Shown here in pieces: positions 1 through 9,144 of a stretch of 64,000 nucleotides of DNA. Both the position numbers and the translations under genes were made by a program. The notes below the pieces were generated by a model. That model did not search any database. It was not told the DNA's origin and saw only the letters and a list, made by a program, of their open reading frames with translations. This DNA comes from Paenactinomyces guangxiensis (GTDB lineage: Bacteria; Bacillota; Bacilli; Thermoactinomycetales; Thermoactinomycetaceae): contig NZ_JAECVR010000003.1 in NCBI RefSeq assembly GCF_016055185.1, forward strand, positions 62,001 to 126,000, given 5' to 3'. The first letter of the stretch is position 1; each line of letters opens with the position of its first letter.

Positions 1-231
1 GATGTCCTGTAAGTGATGTTCATCTTTATCGTTTAAAGCAAGATCCTTTCCCCGTTCGTACATTTCCGAACCCAGGTCAGCCGGATGATTGTCATAACCG
101 GATAATTCACCGAGAGAATCATTCATCCCTATTTCCAAGCCATAATCATCTGTTTGCTTTAAACGCTGTTCAACCTGTTTTTTTTCTTCAATCAGTTGTT
201 GATACAGCTGGTTTCGCTGCTGTTGATTCAT
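1..231 (-). CDS. YteA-like DksA/TraR-family sporulation regulator, N-terminal part
   Basis: The first 77 residues of a protein that runs off the left edge. The N-terminus is a charged helix rich in Q, E and K, followed by LSGYDNHPADLGSEMYERGKD. That segment closely matches the conserved region of Bacillus YteA-type proteins (TraR/DksA fold, normally a C-terminal zinc finger, not visible here). The start ATG directly abuts AAAGGAG, an unusually short spacing, but no other in-frame start fits the family length. The precise role of the family is unclear; DksA-fold proteins generally act on RNA polymerase. Confidence 0.75.
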   Translation of the reverse strand, partial: MNQQQRNQLYQQLIEEKKQVEQRLKQTDDYGLEIGMNDSLGELSGYDNHPADLGSEMYERGKDLALNDKDEHHLQDI

Positions 232-509
232 CTCCTTTAGCCTCCATCCAATGGTTCTCCATGTACCAGGCATCCATTAAGGACCTTTTTTATTTCGTTT
301 TGTTTTTTAGATTGTCCTGTTAAACCATTTTCATGTCACCACAACGCTAATGGTAATGAATACATAAAAGCGTTATACAGTGGTATCAAACAAAGGGCTA
401 AAATCGTTTTATATTTTTTCTGAATTCAATTAAATTTTTAATTAACCTTTTCTTATTCCTTTATTGCTGTTATGCTTTTTTGTATTAAAGTGAGGAGCTG
501 GAACTGAAA

Positions 510-1871
510 ATGTCTGAACAATTAAAACGTGGTTTATCTCCCCGGCACATACGAATGATGGCGATCGGGGGAACAATTGGAGCAGGAATTTTTAAAGGCA
601 GTGCAGATTCATTGTCCCTTGCGGGTCCGGGAGTCATTTTCGCTTATCTGTTTGCCGGCTTGTTATTGTTTCTCGTTATGGGAGCAATGGCAGAAATGGC
701 CGGGGTTTACACACAAACAGATCTGCGCGGAATTATTAATAAAGCATTTGGATCCCATGTCTCGTTTGTCATGGGTTGGTTGTACTGGGTCAATTGGGTC
801 TTAGTTATGGCCGTAGAGATCGTAGCAGCAGGCAGCTTTTTACAATACTGGTTTCCCGAGCTACCCGTCTGGTTTCTCAGTCTTATCGTGGCCATCTGTA
901 TCCTGGTCGTAAATGTAGCCAGTGTCCGCTTTTTCGGGGAAATTGAGTTTTGGCTATCCGGCATTAAAGTGACAACGCTCATTCTGTTTATTATCATCGG
1001 AAGTTCACTTTTACTTGGCATTGGGGCGGCGGACAGCGCCCCTCAATTACAACATTATACTTCACATGGCGGCTTTTTTCCTATGGGATGGACAGGAGTT
1101 TTCTCTTCCTTGCTCATTGTTATTTTTTCCTATGGAGGCACGGAACTGATCGGCTTAACACTCCGGGAAGCAAAAGACATGGAGCGCGTTTTGCCGAAGA
1201 TTATCAGAGGGGTGGTCTGGAGAGTTTGTCTCTTTTATGTATTGCCGATTCTTGTGATTTGCGGGCTGCTTCCGTGGAATGAAATAGGGGATCATGGGAG
1301 TCCTTTCGTTCAGGTGTTGTCCTCGGTGGGACTTAAGGGGGCTGCACATGTCATGAATCTGGTGTTGTTAACTGCGGTCGTCTCCGCTGCCAATTCCGGA
1401 ATGTATGCCACATCAAGAATGCTCTATTCCCTGGCAAAAGACGGAGAAGCACCATCTGTATTCACACGACTTTCCAAAAAAGGAGTCCCCTCTTACGGAC
1501 TGCTCGTAAGCGGCATTAGTTTATTTATTGGTTCATGGGCCGCATTTATGACTCCCGAACATGTTTTCCAATATTTAATGGGAATTCCGGGATTTACTGT
1601 CCTGTTTGTCTGGATTACCATTTGTCTTGCCCAGTTGAAAGTACGTTCCAAATATCCAGTCACTCCGTCTTACCAAACTCGTTTTTATCCTTATGCAACT
1701 ATTTTTGCTGTTGTTTCTTTATCTGTCATTCTCGGAATGGTGTTATTAAATATAAAAAATATAACCAGCTCGATCATCAGCCTCAGCGTCATCCTTGTTC
1801 TTTTCCTTCTTTCTTACCTTAAAAAGAGCCCGGCTGATCAAAAGGACTCAAAACGATTTGCCGCTTCATAA
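510..1871 (+). CDS. Amino-acid permease (APC superfamily, AAT family)
   Basis: A 453-residue integral membrane protein with about 12 hydrophobic segments. Near the N-terminus (about residues 18-30) is the glycine-rich GGTIGAGIFKGSA motif of APC amino-acid permeases, followed by the family's usual helix pattern; a short basic tail ends the protein. It should import an amino acid by proton symport, but the substrate cannot be read from sequence. The start ATG has GAGGAG 12 nt upstream (492-497). It is transcribed alone and followed by a clear terminator. A related role such as a histidine, proline or GABA permease is possible. Confidence 0.88.
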   Translation: MSEQLKRGLSPRHIRMMAIGGTIGAGIFKGSADSLSLAGPGVIFAYLFAGLLLFLVMGAMAEMAGVYTQTDLRGIINKAFGSHVSFVMGWLYWVNWVLVMAVEIVAAGSFLQYWFPELPVWFLSLIVAICILVVNVASVRFFGEIEFWLSGIKVTTLILFIIIGSSLLLGIGAADSAPQLQHYTSHGGFFPMGWTGVFSSLLIVIFSYGGTELIGLTLREAKDMERVLPKIIRGVVWRVCLFYVLPILVICGLLPWNEIGDHGSPFVQVLSSVGLKGAAHVMNLVLLTAVVSAANSGMYATSRMLYSLAKDGEAPSVFTRLSKKGVPSYGLLVSGISLFIGSWAAFMTPEHVFQYLMGIPGFTVLFVWITICLAQLKVRSKYPVTPSYQTRFYPYATIFAVVSLSVILGMVLLNIKNITSSIISLSVILVLFLLSYLKKSPADQKDSKRFAAS

Positions 1872-1908
1872 CAGCATGTCAGTCTTCATAAATCATTCAA
1901 ATCCACAA

Positions 1909-1951
1909 GCGACACCTGGCTGCGCACAATGCAGTCAGGTGTTGCGTTTTC
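1909..1951 (+). terminator. Rho-independent terminator of the permease gene
   Basis: Imperfect inverted repeat (GCGACACCTGGCTGC against GCAGTCAGGTGTTGC) with a short loop and a TTTT run, 38 nt after the stop codon. Confidence 0.75.
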
Positions 1952-2077
1952 TGTGAAAGTGTGTGTTAGGGGAAGGGATTTTGGGGATGGTCCGGCCGGT
2001 TAAAAAATTCTCTACTTTGTGGTAAGCTAATTTTAGACGATTCAGTCGATACTTGGTTCATTAAAGGAGTGATGGCT

Positions 2078-2119
2078 ATGACTGAAACCTTATTTGCCGA
2101 AAAAGTGATGATCTGCTAA
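2078..2119 (+). CDS. Putative 13-residue leader peptide upstream of rsgA-like gene
   Basis: A very short frame encoding MTETLFAEKVMIC (15 residues if it starts at 2072). It is preceded by a strong AAAGGAG (2063-2069), 8 nt before the ATG. Its stop codon TAA overlaps the first arm of a hairpin that leads to the ribosome-binding site of the GTPase gene. This arrangement is typical of regulatory leader peptides; no expression evidence exists here. It could be a chance frame, but the Shine-Dalgarno site is as good as that of real genes in this window. Confidence 0.42.
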   Translation: MTETLFAEKVMIC

Positions 2120-2191
2120 ACCACAGGGCTTCTTTGATGAATAACTGAAATCACCAGGGATCCTCTGTGGTTGATTAAAACCACCGGGAGG
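2117..2191 (+). promoter_or_regulatory. Switchable hairpins in the rsgA-like leader
   Basis: Three short segments can pair in two exclusive ways. AACCACAG (2119-2126) pairs with CTGTGGTT (2165-2172). Alternatively GTGGTT (2167-2172) pairs with AACCAC (2179-2184), a 6-bp hairpin with a 6-nt loop ending 2 nt before the GGGAGG ribosome-binding site (2186-2191). The first arm begins at the leader peptide stop codon, so a ribosome there would block it. This resembles a translational attenuator; the direction of control is inferred. The rest of 1952-2199 shows no other gene. Confidence 0.45.
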
Positions 2192-2199
2192 AATCCAAT

Positions 2200-3264
2200 T
2201 TGAACATAAATAATTATGGATGGAACAAAACCCAGGAGTTGCTGGAAGTACAATTAAAGGAAGAAGGGTATGTACTGGGGCGCGTTTTGTTGGAGCATCA
2301 AAGACTGTATCGCGTGATCACCAGACAGGGGGAAGTTTTGGCTTCGATTTCGGGAAAGTTTCGCTATGAAGCGATCCGACGCACCGACTATCCCTGTGTC
2401 GGAGATTGGATTGCACTGGTGGTTCGCGAACAGGAACAAAGGGGAACCATTCATCGCGTCTTGCCCCGTTCCAGCCGTTTTTCCAGGAAAGCTGCAGGAA
2501 CCGGTCACGATGAACAGCTGGTGGCTACCAATGTTGATACGGTATTTTTAGTCCATGCCTTAAACCAGGATTTCAATATCCGAAGATTGGAGCGGTATTT
2601 GGTGATGGCCTGGGAGAGCGGGGCATCCCCCGTGATTGTCTTAAACAAAAGCGACCTTTGTGATCAAGCAGAAGCCAGGCGGGCGGAAGTAGAAACAATT
2701 GCTCTCGGTGTTCCTATCCATACGATCAGTGCCGAAAAAAATATGGGTTTGGAAGAGTTGGCGCCCTATCTGCAAAGCGGGAAGACGGTGGCATTGCTCG
2801 GCTCTTCAGGTGTCGGTAAATCGACGCTGACAAACAAACTGACAGGAAAGAAACGGCAAATGACTCAATCTGTACGCGAACAAGACGGAAAAGGGCGGCA
2901 TACAACAACATACCGCGAATTGATTCCCCTTCCCGGCGGAGGCTGCATCATCGATACCCCGGGGATGCGTGAATTGCAGCTTTGGGATGCTCCTGACGGT
3001 TTAAATGAAACCTTTGGGGATATTGATACTCTGGCTGAACAATGCCGTTTTAACGATTGTACCCACCTTCGTGAACCCGGCTGTGCCGTCCAGGCTGCCC
3101 TGACAGAGGGAAAGCTCTCCCGTGAACGGTTTGACAGCTATTGCAAGCTGCAGAGGGAACTTGCTTATCTCACCAGAAAAGAGAACAAACAATCACAATT
3201 GGCCGAAAAAGCGTTATGGAAAAAGAGAACCATTCAAACAAAAAAACATCCAAAACGGAGATAA
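2200..3264 (+). CDS. rsgA: Ribosome small-subunit-dependent GTPase A (RsgA family)
   Basis: A 354-residue circularly permuted GTPase. An N-terminal OB-like part is followed by G4 (NKSD, 149-152), then G1 (GSSGVGKS, 201-208) and G3 (DTPG, 252-255). A zinc-binding domain has Cys282, Cys287, His289 and Cys295, and the tail is lysine/arginine-rich. RsgA proteins bind the 30S subunit and help its late maturation. It is longer than the roughly 300-residue YloQ and lies away from the usual prpC-prkC neighbourhood, so it may be the long second paralog seen in some bacilli. The start is TTG with GGGAGG 8 nt upstream. See the leader peptide and hairpins just upstream. Confidence 0.93.
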   Translation: MNINNYGWNKTQELLEVQLKEEGYVLGRVLLEHQRLYRVITRQGEVLASISGKFRYEAIRRTDYPCVGDWIALVVREQEQRGTIHRVLPRSSRFSRKAAGTGHDEQLVATNVDTVFLVHALNQDFNIRRLERYLVMAWESGASPVIVLNKSDLCDQAEARRAEVETIALGVPIHTISAEKNMGLEELAPYLQSGKTVALLGSSGVGKSTLTNKLTGKKRQMTQSVREQDGKGRHTTTYRELIPLPGGGCIIDTPGMRELQLWDAPDGLNETFGDIDTLAEQCRFNDCTHLREPGCAVQAALTEGKLSRERFDSYCKLQRELAYLTRKENKQSQLAEKALWKKRTIQTKKHPKRR

Positions 3265-3277
3265 TCGATTTATTTAT

Positions 3278-3326
3278 GAACCAGATGGTGACGCTGATTG
3301 CCCCTCACTGTTTGGTTCTTTTTTCT
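3278..3326 (+). terminator. Terminator after the rsgA-like gene
   Basis: GAACCA (3278-3283) pairs with TGGTTC (3313-3318), with inner GTGA/TCAC pairing, followed by a T-rich run (TTCTTTTTTC). Confidence 0.65.
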
Positions 3327-3512
3327 ATGAAAGTGTGTGTCAGTGTGGGAAAGGCAGAATTTTGTCTTTCTTCCGATCGGCGATCCGCATTTGGCAACAT
3401 CTGATTTTTTGGTTTATTTTATCAGGAAGATAGCCAAGTCAAACTATAACAGCCAATAATAATATATTTTCAGGGAAACTGGTTATCAACATAAAGAAGA
3501 GAGGGAATATTT

Positions 3513-3812
3513 GTGAAAATGTATAAAAAACACGAAACGGACGATGATATCATTTTTTATTTTAAAATCCCCGGATTAAGCAAAGATAAAAATATTAAAG
3601 TTTTCACCTGCAACCAGACCCTCACAGTTAAAGGAAATTTTAGTGTGGAAAATTCTTATCGTCATTTCCAACATACTATTTCCATCCCATCCAATACAGA
3701 TGTCGATGGCATAAAGAGTATATATAAAAATGATATCCTTGAGATACGCCTTCCAAAGGAGGAAGAGCCTGCAAATTTAACCAAAAATATTAATATTGAA
3801 TTTGATGACTAA
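3513..3812 (+). CDS. Small Hsp20/alpha-crystallin-like protein
   Basis: A 99-residue protein that is almost only an alpha-crystallin domain. It has alternating beta strands, a TLTVKGNF-like strand, and the late LEIRLPK strand typical of Hsp20 proteins. It lacks the long N-terminal arm and a clear C-terminal IxI motif, as in small spore-associated relatives of Bacillus CotM/CotP. The likely role is a minor chaperone or spore-coat component (inference). The start GTG (3513) has AGAGAGGG upstream; an in-frame ATG two codons later is also possible. Monocistronic. Confidence 0.78.
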   Translation: MKMYKKHETDDDIIFYFKIPGLSKDKNIKVFTCNQTLTVKGNFSVENSYRHFQHTISIPSNTDVDGIKSIYKNDILEIRLPKEEEPANLTKNINIEFDD

Positions 3813-3862
3813 ATGGAAAAATGCTTCGGGTTCACCCCATAAAATTCATATTGAGTCAAAGC

Positions 3863-3897
3863 AGAGCGGGTATATCAGTCAACCCTCGCTGTTTTGC
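3863..3897 (+). terminator. Terminator after the small Hsp20 gene
   Basis: AGAGCGGGT pairs with ACCCTCGCT around a 10-nt loop and is followed by GTTTTG. Confidence 0.55.
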
Positions 3898-3912
3898 GGT
3901 TCTTTTTTAGCA

Positions 3913-3946
3913 ATAAAGCTTGGGCTAATGAACACCCAAGCTTTAT
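3913..3946 (-). terminator. Perfect 12-bp inverted repeat downstream of ileS
   Basis: ATAAAGCTTGGG (3913-3924) and CCCAAGCTTTAT (3935-3946) form a 12-bp stem with a 10-nt loop, 17 nt past the ileS stop. The T-run lies partly inside the stem, so it may act as a terminator on either strand. Confidence 0.6.
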
Positions 3947-3962
3947 CTCTATATCAATCAAA

Positions 3963-6743
3963 TTATACTGTTCCTACTCCTGCTTCCGGGTAATGCTCAC
4001 GCACAATGGGAGCACAGCGGTCGCACAGGGTGGGGTGATCTTCCTGTTTCCCCACTGATGGAGAAATGACCCAGCATCGTTCACATTTCTCACCCTCGGC
4101 CACGTTCACTTCCACCAGCACTTTTTTATCAGCAGGAACTTCATTTGCAGGCGGATTAAGATGTACATGGGAAACGATAAACAGTTGATCCAGTTCGTCT
4201 ATTTGACTTAACAATTGATAAGTCTTTTCATTCGGGGTCAACTCAACCGAAGCTCCCAGGGAATTGCCGATTACTTTCGCGGCTCGCGCATCTTCCAGTG
4301 CTTTTAATACTTCGTCACGAACAAGCAGCATCTCGTCCCATTTGTTTTCCAACTGCTGATCGAGGAACTCTTCATTAACTTCCGGGAACAGTGTCAACTG
4401 GACACTTACATCTTTCACACCCGGAGTATGTCTCCACACCTCTTCAGCCGTGTGCGGGATCAACGGGCTGACCATTTTTACCAGGGAGACCAGCATCTCA
4501 TACAATACAGATTGCGCGGAACGGCGTACCGGTGAAGCAACCGGCAATACATAAAGCCGGTCTTTCAACACATCCAGGTAGAACTGACTCAAGAAGACGG
4601 TACAGAATTGATGCACCGAAGTGTAGACTTGATGGAATTCATACTTATCATATGCCCGGGTAACACGTCCGATAAGGCGTTGCAGTTTGGTAAGCGCATA
4701 CCGGTCCAACTCGCTCATCTCATTAAAGGCTACCCGGTCTTTATCCGGATCAAACCCATTCAGGTTCCCGAGCAAAAAGCGGAATGTGTTGCGCAGTTTA
4801 CGGTACACCTCGGCGATTTGTTTTAGAATCGCATCCGAAACACGTACATCAGATTGATAATCGACAGAAGCGACCCACAGGCGCAGGATATCTGCTCCGT
4901 ACATTTTAACCACTTTTGCCGGATCGATCACATTACCGAGTGATTTGGACATTTTGCGGCCTTCTCCATCCAGGGTAAAACCATGACTTAACACCTCTTT
5001 GTAAGGAGCCTGCCCTCTGGTGGCAACAGCAGTGGATAAGGAGGAGTTAAACCATCCACGATATTGGTCAGACCCTTCCAGGTACATGTCGGCCGGCCAG
5101 CGCAGATCTTCGCGTTGCCCCAGAACTGCTGCATGACTGCTGCCGGAGTCAAACCAGACATCCATGATATCAGTTTCTTTGCGGAAGCGTTCACTGCTGC
5201 AATTGGAACATCTCTGCCCTTCCGGCATCAGCTCTTTAACCTCTCTGGCATACCAGACAGAAGATCCTTCTTTGGCAAACAGATCCGCAATATATTCAAT
5301 CGTTTCATCCGTGATATGCGGAGTTGAACATTCTTCACAGTAGAAAATGGGCAGCGGTACGCCCCAAACCCGTTGTCTGGAAATGCACCAGTCCCCTCGC
5401 TCGGCAATCATGTTATGCAAGCGAACTTCTCCCCAGGATGGTGTCCATTTCACTTTTTTGATCTCTTCCAACATTTCTTGGCGGAAGCCGTCAATGGAGG
5501 CAAACCACTGTTCCGTAGCCCGGTAGATCACCGGTTTCTTCGTTCGCCAGTCATGCGGATACTGGTGTGAGATAAATGTCAACTTGAGCAAACATCCGAC
5601 TTCTTCCAGTTTTTGTGTCACAACTTTATTCCCGTCTTCATAGAAAATGCCCTCAAAGCCAGGTGCCTGAGCTGTAAAGACCCCTTTTCCATCCACAGGA
5701 CAAAGGACACCTAAATCATACTTTTGTCCCAGCAGGAAATCCTCTTCCCCGTGTCCGGGTGCGGTATGAACACATCCGGTTCCGGCATCCAGATTGACAT
5801 GATCGCCAAAGACGATGGGGCTTTCACGATCATAGAACGGATGGCTGCAAACAACCCCTTGTAACTCTTTGCCCTTAAAGGTAGCAACCGTTTTGTATTC
5901 TTCGATCTCCGCTGTTTTCATCACCTGATCTACCAGTTCGGCCGCCATCAACAGTTGGCGCTCACCTGTTTGCACCAGGCTGTAATCAAAATCTTCGTTC
6001 AGTGCAATCGCCAGGTTGGCCGGAATCGTCCAGGGGGTTGTTGTCCAAATAACCACATAGGTGTTGTTTTCGGGAAGGAGCCCGTTACCGTCTTTTACCG
6101 GAAAAGTGACATAAATGGACGGAGAGCGTTTATCATAGTATTCGATCTCAGCTTCTGCGAGAGCAGTTTCTGAGGAAGGTGACCAGTAAACAGACTTCAT
6201 ACCCCGATAAATGTGTCCTCTTTTCACCATTTCCCCAAAGACGCGGATTTGTTCCGCTTCATATTGCGGCTTTAATGTGATATACGGATGATTCCAGTCC
6301 CCGCGTACACCCAGCCGTTTAAATTGTTCTATTTGGCTTTCAATAAAAGAGAGGGCATACTCTTTACACATTTCACGGAACTGAACAGGGTCAACATTTT
6401 TGCGGTCTACTTTTTTCTTTGTCACAATCGCATGTTCAATCGGTAAACCATGTGTGTCCCATCCGGGTACATAAGGTGCATCAAAGCCCTTCAACGATTT
6501 ATACCGTACGATAAAGTCTTTCAGCGTTTTATTTAAAGCGTGCCCGATATGGATATTCCCATTGGCATAAGGTGGCCCATCATGCAGGATAAAGCGGGGC
6601 TGCCCTTTTCTTTTTTGTTGTACTTGTCCATAGATATCAATCTCGTCCCACCATTTTTGCATTTCCGGTTCCCGATTTGGTAAGTTGCCCCTCATGGGAA
6701 AATCAGTTTTGGGCAGATTCAGCGTTTTACTGTAATCCGGCAT
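3963..6743 (-). CDS. ileS: Isoleucyl-tRNA synthetase
   Basis: A 926-residue class I aminoacyl-tRNA synthetase charging tRNA-Ile in the cytoplasm. The HIGH motif lies in GNIHIGHAL (about 65-68) and KMSKS in [10 protein letters not shown]. The tryptophan-rich editing domain lies between them, and two CxxC pairs (CERC, CDRC) near the end form the C-terminal zinc site of bacterial-type IleRS. The longest frame starts 14 codons earlier, inside the T-box terminator. I chose the ATG at 6743 because AAAGGAG lies about 8 nt upstream and [19 protein letters not shown] is the family N-terminus. Expression should be controlled by the T-box leader. Confidence 0.97.
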   Translation of the reverse strand: MPDYSKTLNLPKTDFPMRGNLPNREPEMQKWWDEIDIYGQVQQKRKGQPRFILHDGPPYANGNIHIGHALNKTLKDFIVRYKSLKGFDAPYVPGWDTHGLPIEHAIVTKKKVDRKNVDPVQFREMCKEYALSFIESQIEQFKRLGVRGDWNHPYITLKPQYEAEQIRVFGEMVKRGHIYRGMKSVYWSPSSETALAEAEIEYYDKRSPSIYVTFPVKDGNGLLPENNTYVVIWTTTPWTIPANLAIALNEDFDYSLVQTGERQLLMAAELVDQVMKTAEIEEYKTVATFKGKELQGVVCSHPFYDRESPIVFGDHVNLDAGTGCVHTAPGHGEEDFLLGQKYDLGVLCPVDGKGVFTAQAPGFEGIFYEDGNKVVTQKLEEVGCLLKLTFISHQYPHDWRTKKPVIYRATEQWFASIDGFRQEMLEEIKKVKWTPSWGEVRLHNMIAERGDWCISRQRVWGVPLPIFYCEECSTPHITDETIEYIADLFAKEGSSVWYAREVKELMPEGQRCSNCSSERFRKETDIMDVWFDSGSSHAAVLGQREDLRWPADMYLEGSDQYRGWFNSSLSTAVATRGQAPYKEVLSHGFTLDGEGRKMSKSLGNVIDPAKVVKMYGADILRLWVASVDYQSDVRVSDAILKQIAEVYRKLRNTFRFLLGNLNGFDPDKDRVAFNEMSELDRYALTKLQRLIGRVTRAYDKYEFHQVYTSVHQFCTVFLSQFYLDVLKDRLYVLPVASPVRRSAQSVLYEMLVSLVKMVSPLIPHTAEEVWRHTPGVKDVSVQLTLFPEVNEEFLDQQLENKWDEMLLVRDEVLKALEDARAAKVIGNSLGASVELTPNEKTYQLLSQIDELDQLFIVSHVHLNPPANEVPADKKVLVEVNVAEGEKCERCWVISPSVGKQEDHPTLCDRCAPIVREHYPEAGVGTV

Positions 6744-6773
6744 ATGATCAACTCCTTTGTCAAAAATAAAAAA

Positions 6774-7030
6774 AACCTTCTTCATCCTCTAGGGACGAGA
6801 AGGTTTCCCGCGGTACCACCCTAATGGTTTCAATTTGACAAAAAGCGAAATCGAACCACTTGTTTCATCCGTAACGTGGATGACGCGGTCTACCTTACTC
6901 TATGTTCAGGTGACAGTTCCAGGGTGATTTTCGATAGAAACCCGGATTAGGCTTACACCCTCCCTAATTCGCTGAAACGCGAGTCCCTCTATCTACTCTT
7001 CCCTTTCCTTACCTTTAACCCTATATGCTT
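6774..7030 (-). promoter_or_regulatory. T-box riboswitch leader of ileS (Ile specifier)
   Basis: The minus-strand leader has the T-box sequence AGGGTGGTACCGCGG (6808-6822) followed by a terminator hairpin (AACCTTCTCGTCC against GGATGAAGAAGGTT) and eight Ts. In Stem I the specifier region reads GAAAATCACC; the codon ATC (6926-6928) is isoleucine and is followed by A, as is typical. Uncharged tRNA-Ile should stabilise the antiterminator and allow ileS transcription. Confidence 0.93.
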
Positions 7031-7036
7031 GTTCTC

Positions 7037-7067
7037 ATTATACACGAGAATGTGGATGTTGGTTCAA
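7037..7067 (-). promoter_or_regulatory. Probable sigma-A promoter of ileS
   Basis: TATAAT (7042-7037) with TTGAAC (7067-7062) upstream. The spacing is 19 bp, slightly long. It places the start of transcription just before the T-box Stem I and immediately after the divIVA stop codon. Confidence 0.6.
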
Positions 7068-7077
7068 GGTTGTTTCA

Positions 7078-7956
7078 TCAGAACATTGCTTTTTTCTTCA
7101 GCTTGCGCGAAGTTCTTCTGAGTTCCCGGCGAGGCTCGTCCTCTTCTTCCATATAGGATGCAGCCACTTCATCAATCATGTTGGGATCTTCCATATTACG
7201 GTATTCCTGATTGTGGTATTCCTGATTATGATATTCCTGATTGCGGAATTCCTGTGTTTGTTGATGATCCATCAGCAACTCCGGCGTTTGTGTACGGTCA
7301 GCATATTGCTCCAATTGCTTTCCGGTCTCCTCCAGATTGCTTTCCAATTCCTCAAGAGATTCCCAATCGGAATTTTCCAGAATATCCAGATGAGATTGGA
7401 CAAGAGTACGGAAGCGAGCGCGATAAACAGTTGCTTTTTGCTTCAGATCAAGCAGCTCGCTGTGTACGGCACGTGCTTTTTGCAAAGCTTCGTTGATAAT
7501 CCGGTCGGCATTTTTTTCAGCCTCCTGGACGATCAGTTCTGCTTCTTTCTTCGCATTCAGCCGTACTTCATCGGCCACTTCCTGTGCCACCCGAATCGAT
7601 TTGTGAATACTCTGTTCCATCGAAGTAAGGGCAGCGGCAGACGGTTGTAATGCATTCATCGGTTCTGTCGGTTGCTGATAACGAGGCTGCAATTGTTGTT
7701 GTTGCGGCGGCTGCTGCGGTTGTTGCGGCGGCAAAGCCGGTTGGGGGCCGCTTTGGAACATTTGCTCTCCTTCCATGACACGTTCCAATTCGGCTTGCAA
7801 GTCCTCAACTTGTTGTTCAAGTTCCAATTTTTCCCTGGTCAGCAGTTCGAAGTCTTTAATAATCTGATCCAGAAAATCGTTCACTTCATCAACATCATAC
7901 CCACGAAATGATCTTTTAAACTCTTTATTGTGTATATCGTAAGGTGTTAGCGGCAT
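7078..7956 (-). CDS. divIVA: DivIVA cell-pole/septum organiser
   Basis: A 292-residue coiled-coil protein. The N-terminal MPLTPYDIHNKEFKRSFRGY is the lipid-binding DivIVA signature, followed by a heptad-rich coiled coil, a proline/glutamine-rich linker (about 75-105) and a second coiled coil. Near the C-terminus is a short NQEY(H/R) tandem repeat. The tail is strongly basic. DivIVA marks curved membrane and recruits division and sporulation proteins. Two adjacent ATGs are possible; the second (7956) is 8 nt from AGGAGG. It is longer than the B. subtilis protein (about 164 aa), mostly through the linker and tail. Last gene of the sepF-yggT-ylmH-divIVA run. Confidence 0.95.
   Translation of the reverse strand: MPLTPYDIHNKEFKRSFRGYDVDEVNDFLDQIIKDFELLTREKLELEQQVEDLQAELERVMEGEQMFQSGPQPALPPQQPQQPPQQQQLQPRYQQPTEPMNALQPSAAALTSMEQSIHKSIRVAQEVADEVRLNAKKEAELIVQEAEKNADRIINEALQKARAVHSELLDLKQKATVYRARFRTLVQSHLDILENSDWESLEELESNLEETGKQLEQYADRTQTPELLMDHQQTQEFRNQEYHNQEYHNQEYRNMEDPNMIDEVAASYMEEEDEPRRELRRTSRKLKKKAMF
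7201..7260 (-). repeat. 15-bp tandem repeat inside divIVA
   Basis: Three near-identical units and one decayed unit of 15 bp (plus-strand unit GTATTCCTGATTGTG) encode the NQEYH repeats. Being a multiple of three, gain or loss of a unit keeps the frame. Confidence 0.85.
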
Positions 7957-8058
7957 CATCCGCACCTCCTGGATAAATTGCATTCTCTTCTATTCGACAA
8001 TATTACCAGATATCCTTCAGAAATTCTATAAGCATCGCCCATAAATAGGTAGATTGGT

Positions 8059-8847
8059 CTAGATAAAGGATGCTATTTTAACCAAATTTCTCCTTTTTTT
8101 AGTGAGTCCGTCCAAACTCATGATACGGATGCGTCCATAACCTCGCAATGAAATCAAATCTCCTGCCTCAACGGGATAATCTGGCTGGTCGACAACTTTC
8201 CAATTTACTTTACATTTTCCGTTTTTGATCCAGGCTGCTGCTTTCGCTCTGGAAATACGATATCCTTCAGACACCAATGCATCCACACGCAACGAAGGGA
8301 GTGTAACCGCGCGAACAGAATATTTTTGCTCTGTTAGAATGAATTCATTCCGAGCAATCTTACTTATGTTAACATGTTCCCTCCCCACTTGTCCAAGCTG
8401 GTTGTGAACAAACTCACACATTTCCTCGGCAATAACGATGTCACAACCTGATTGGTGAGGATGGAGATCTCCAACTTTTTCTCTTTTGATTCCCAGCCCG
8501 AGGATCGTTCCCAAAACATCGGAGTGTTCCAGAGGCTTTCCACTCTTCGTTTCCAGCCGTAAAAATGAGAGGCGGAACAGTCTTGGATCATTTCTGAGAT
8601 AAGAGGACGGCCCCACTACAGCCCTGCACCTTTCCGCCGATGAATAACCCCCGTCCAATAACAGGAGAAGTTCAGGTTCTCTCTGAACCAGCGTACGCAA
8701 AATGTACTGTTCCCGCGGATCTAAAAAGGGCGTTGTCACTGGCTGGTATTTATCCAAAGCGCGCTCAATCCAATCCAGGGAACGTTCGACAAACGGCTTT
8801 TCATCCCGTCGGAAATGTGCGAAAATCGCAGATTCACGGTTCGTCAT
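8059..8847 (-). CDS. ylmH: YlmH, S4-domain RNA-binding protein
   Basis: A 262-residue protein of the YlmH family. It has an N-terminal family-specific region and a C-terminal S4 RNA-binding domain (about 180-245) containing the RVDALVSEGYRISRAKAAAWI pattern. S4 proteins of this type bind ribosomal RNA; YlmH has been linked to ribosome quality control in Bacillus (literature recalled, not shown here). The ATG at 8847 overlaps the yggT stop by one base (TGATG) and has GAGG 8 nt upstream, suggesting translational coupling. A TTG one codon earlier is the alternative. Confidence 0.92.
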   Translation of the reverse strand: MTNRESAIFAHFRRDEKPFVERSLDWIERALDKYQPVTTPFLDPREQYILRTLVQREPELLLLLDGGYSSAERCRAVVGPSSYLRNDPRLFRLSFLRLETKSGKPLEHSDVLGTILGLGIKREKVGDLHPHQSGCDIVIAEEMCEFVHNQLGQVGREHVNISKIARNEFILTEQKYSVRAVTLPSLRVDALVSEGYRISRAKAAAWIKNGKCKVNWKVVDQPDYPVEAGDLISLRGYGRIRIMSLDGLTKKRRNLVKIASFI

Positions 8848-9116
8848 CAAAATAACCTCAAAATCCAGGCCAGAATAGCAAAAACTCCAATTCTAATAAA
8901 ATGAAGAGCAAACAGAGCTACAATAGGCGATAAATCAATCACGCCGATCGGCGGGATAAAACGCCGAAATACAGATAAATACGGCTCAACCAGGCGTCCC
9001 AGCAGAGTGCCTACCGGAGATCCCTGTACATTTGGAAACCATGAAAACAGAATGTAAACAAAAATCATGATGTAGTAGATATTAAATGCCCAGTCAATGA
9101 CTTTGAAAATATCCAT
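8847..9116 (-). CDS. ylmG: YggT family membrane protein (YlmG)
   Basis: An 89-residue protein with two hydrophobic segments (about 8-28 and 62-85) flanking the conserved VEPYLSVFRRFIPPIGVIDLSP loop typical of YggT. The family sits beside sepF and divIVA in most Gram-positives and is thought to influence division or membrane organisation. It is translationally coupled to ylmH. Confidence 0.93.
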   Translation of the reverse strand: MDIFKVIDWAFNIYYIMIFVYILFSWFPNVQGSPVGTLLGRLVEPYLSVFRRFIPPIGVIDLSPIVALFALHFIRIGVFAILAWILRLF

Positions 9117-9144
9117 AAGAAAATGGTCACCTCAATCTTTTGCC

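Noticed and set aside
3122..3433. 103-residue plus-strand frame overlapping the end of rsgA
   Set aside because: Shadow frame crossing the rsgA terminator; no start site or domain.
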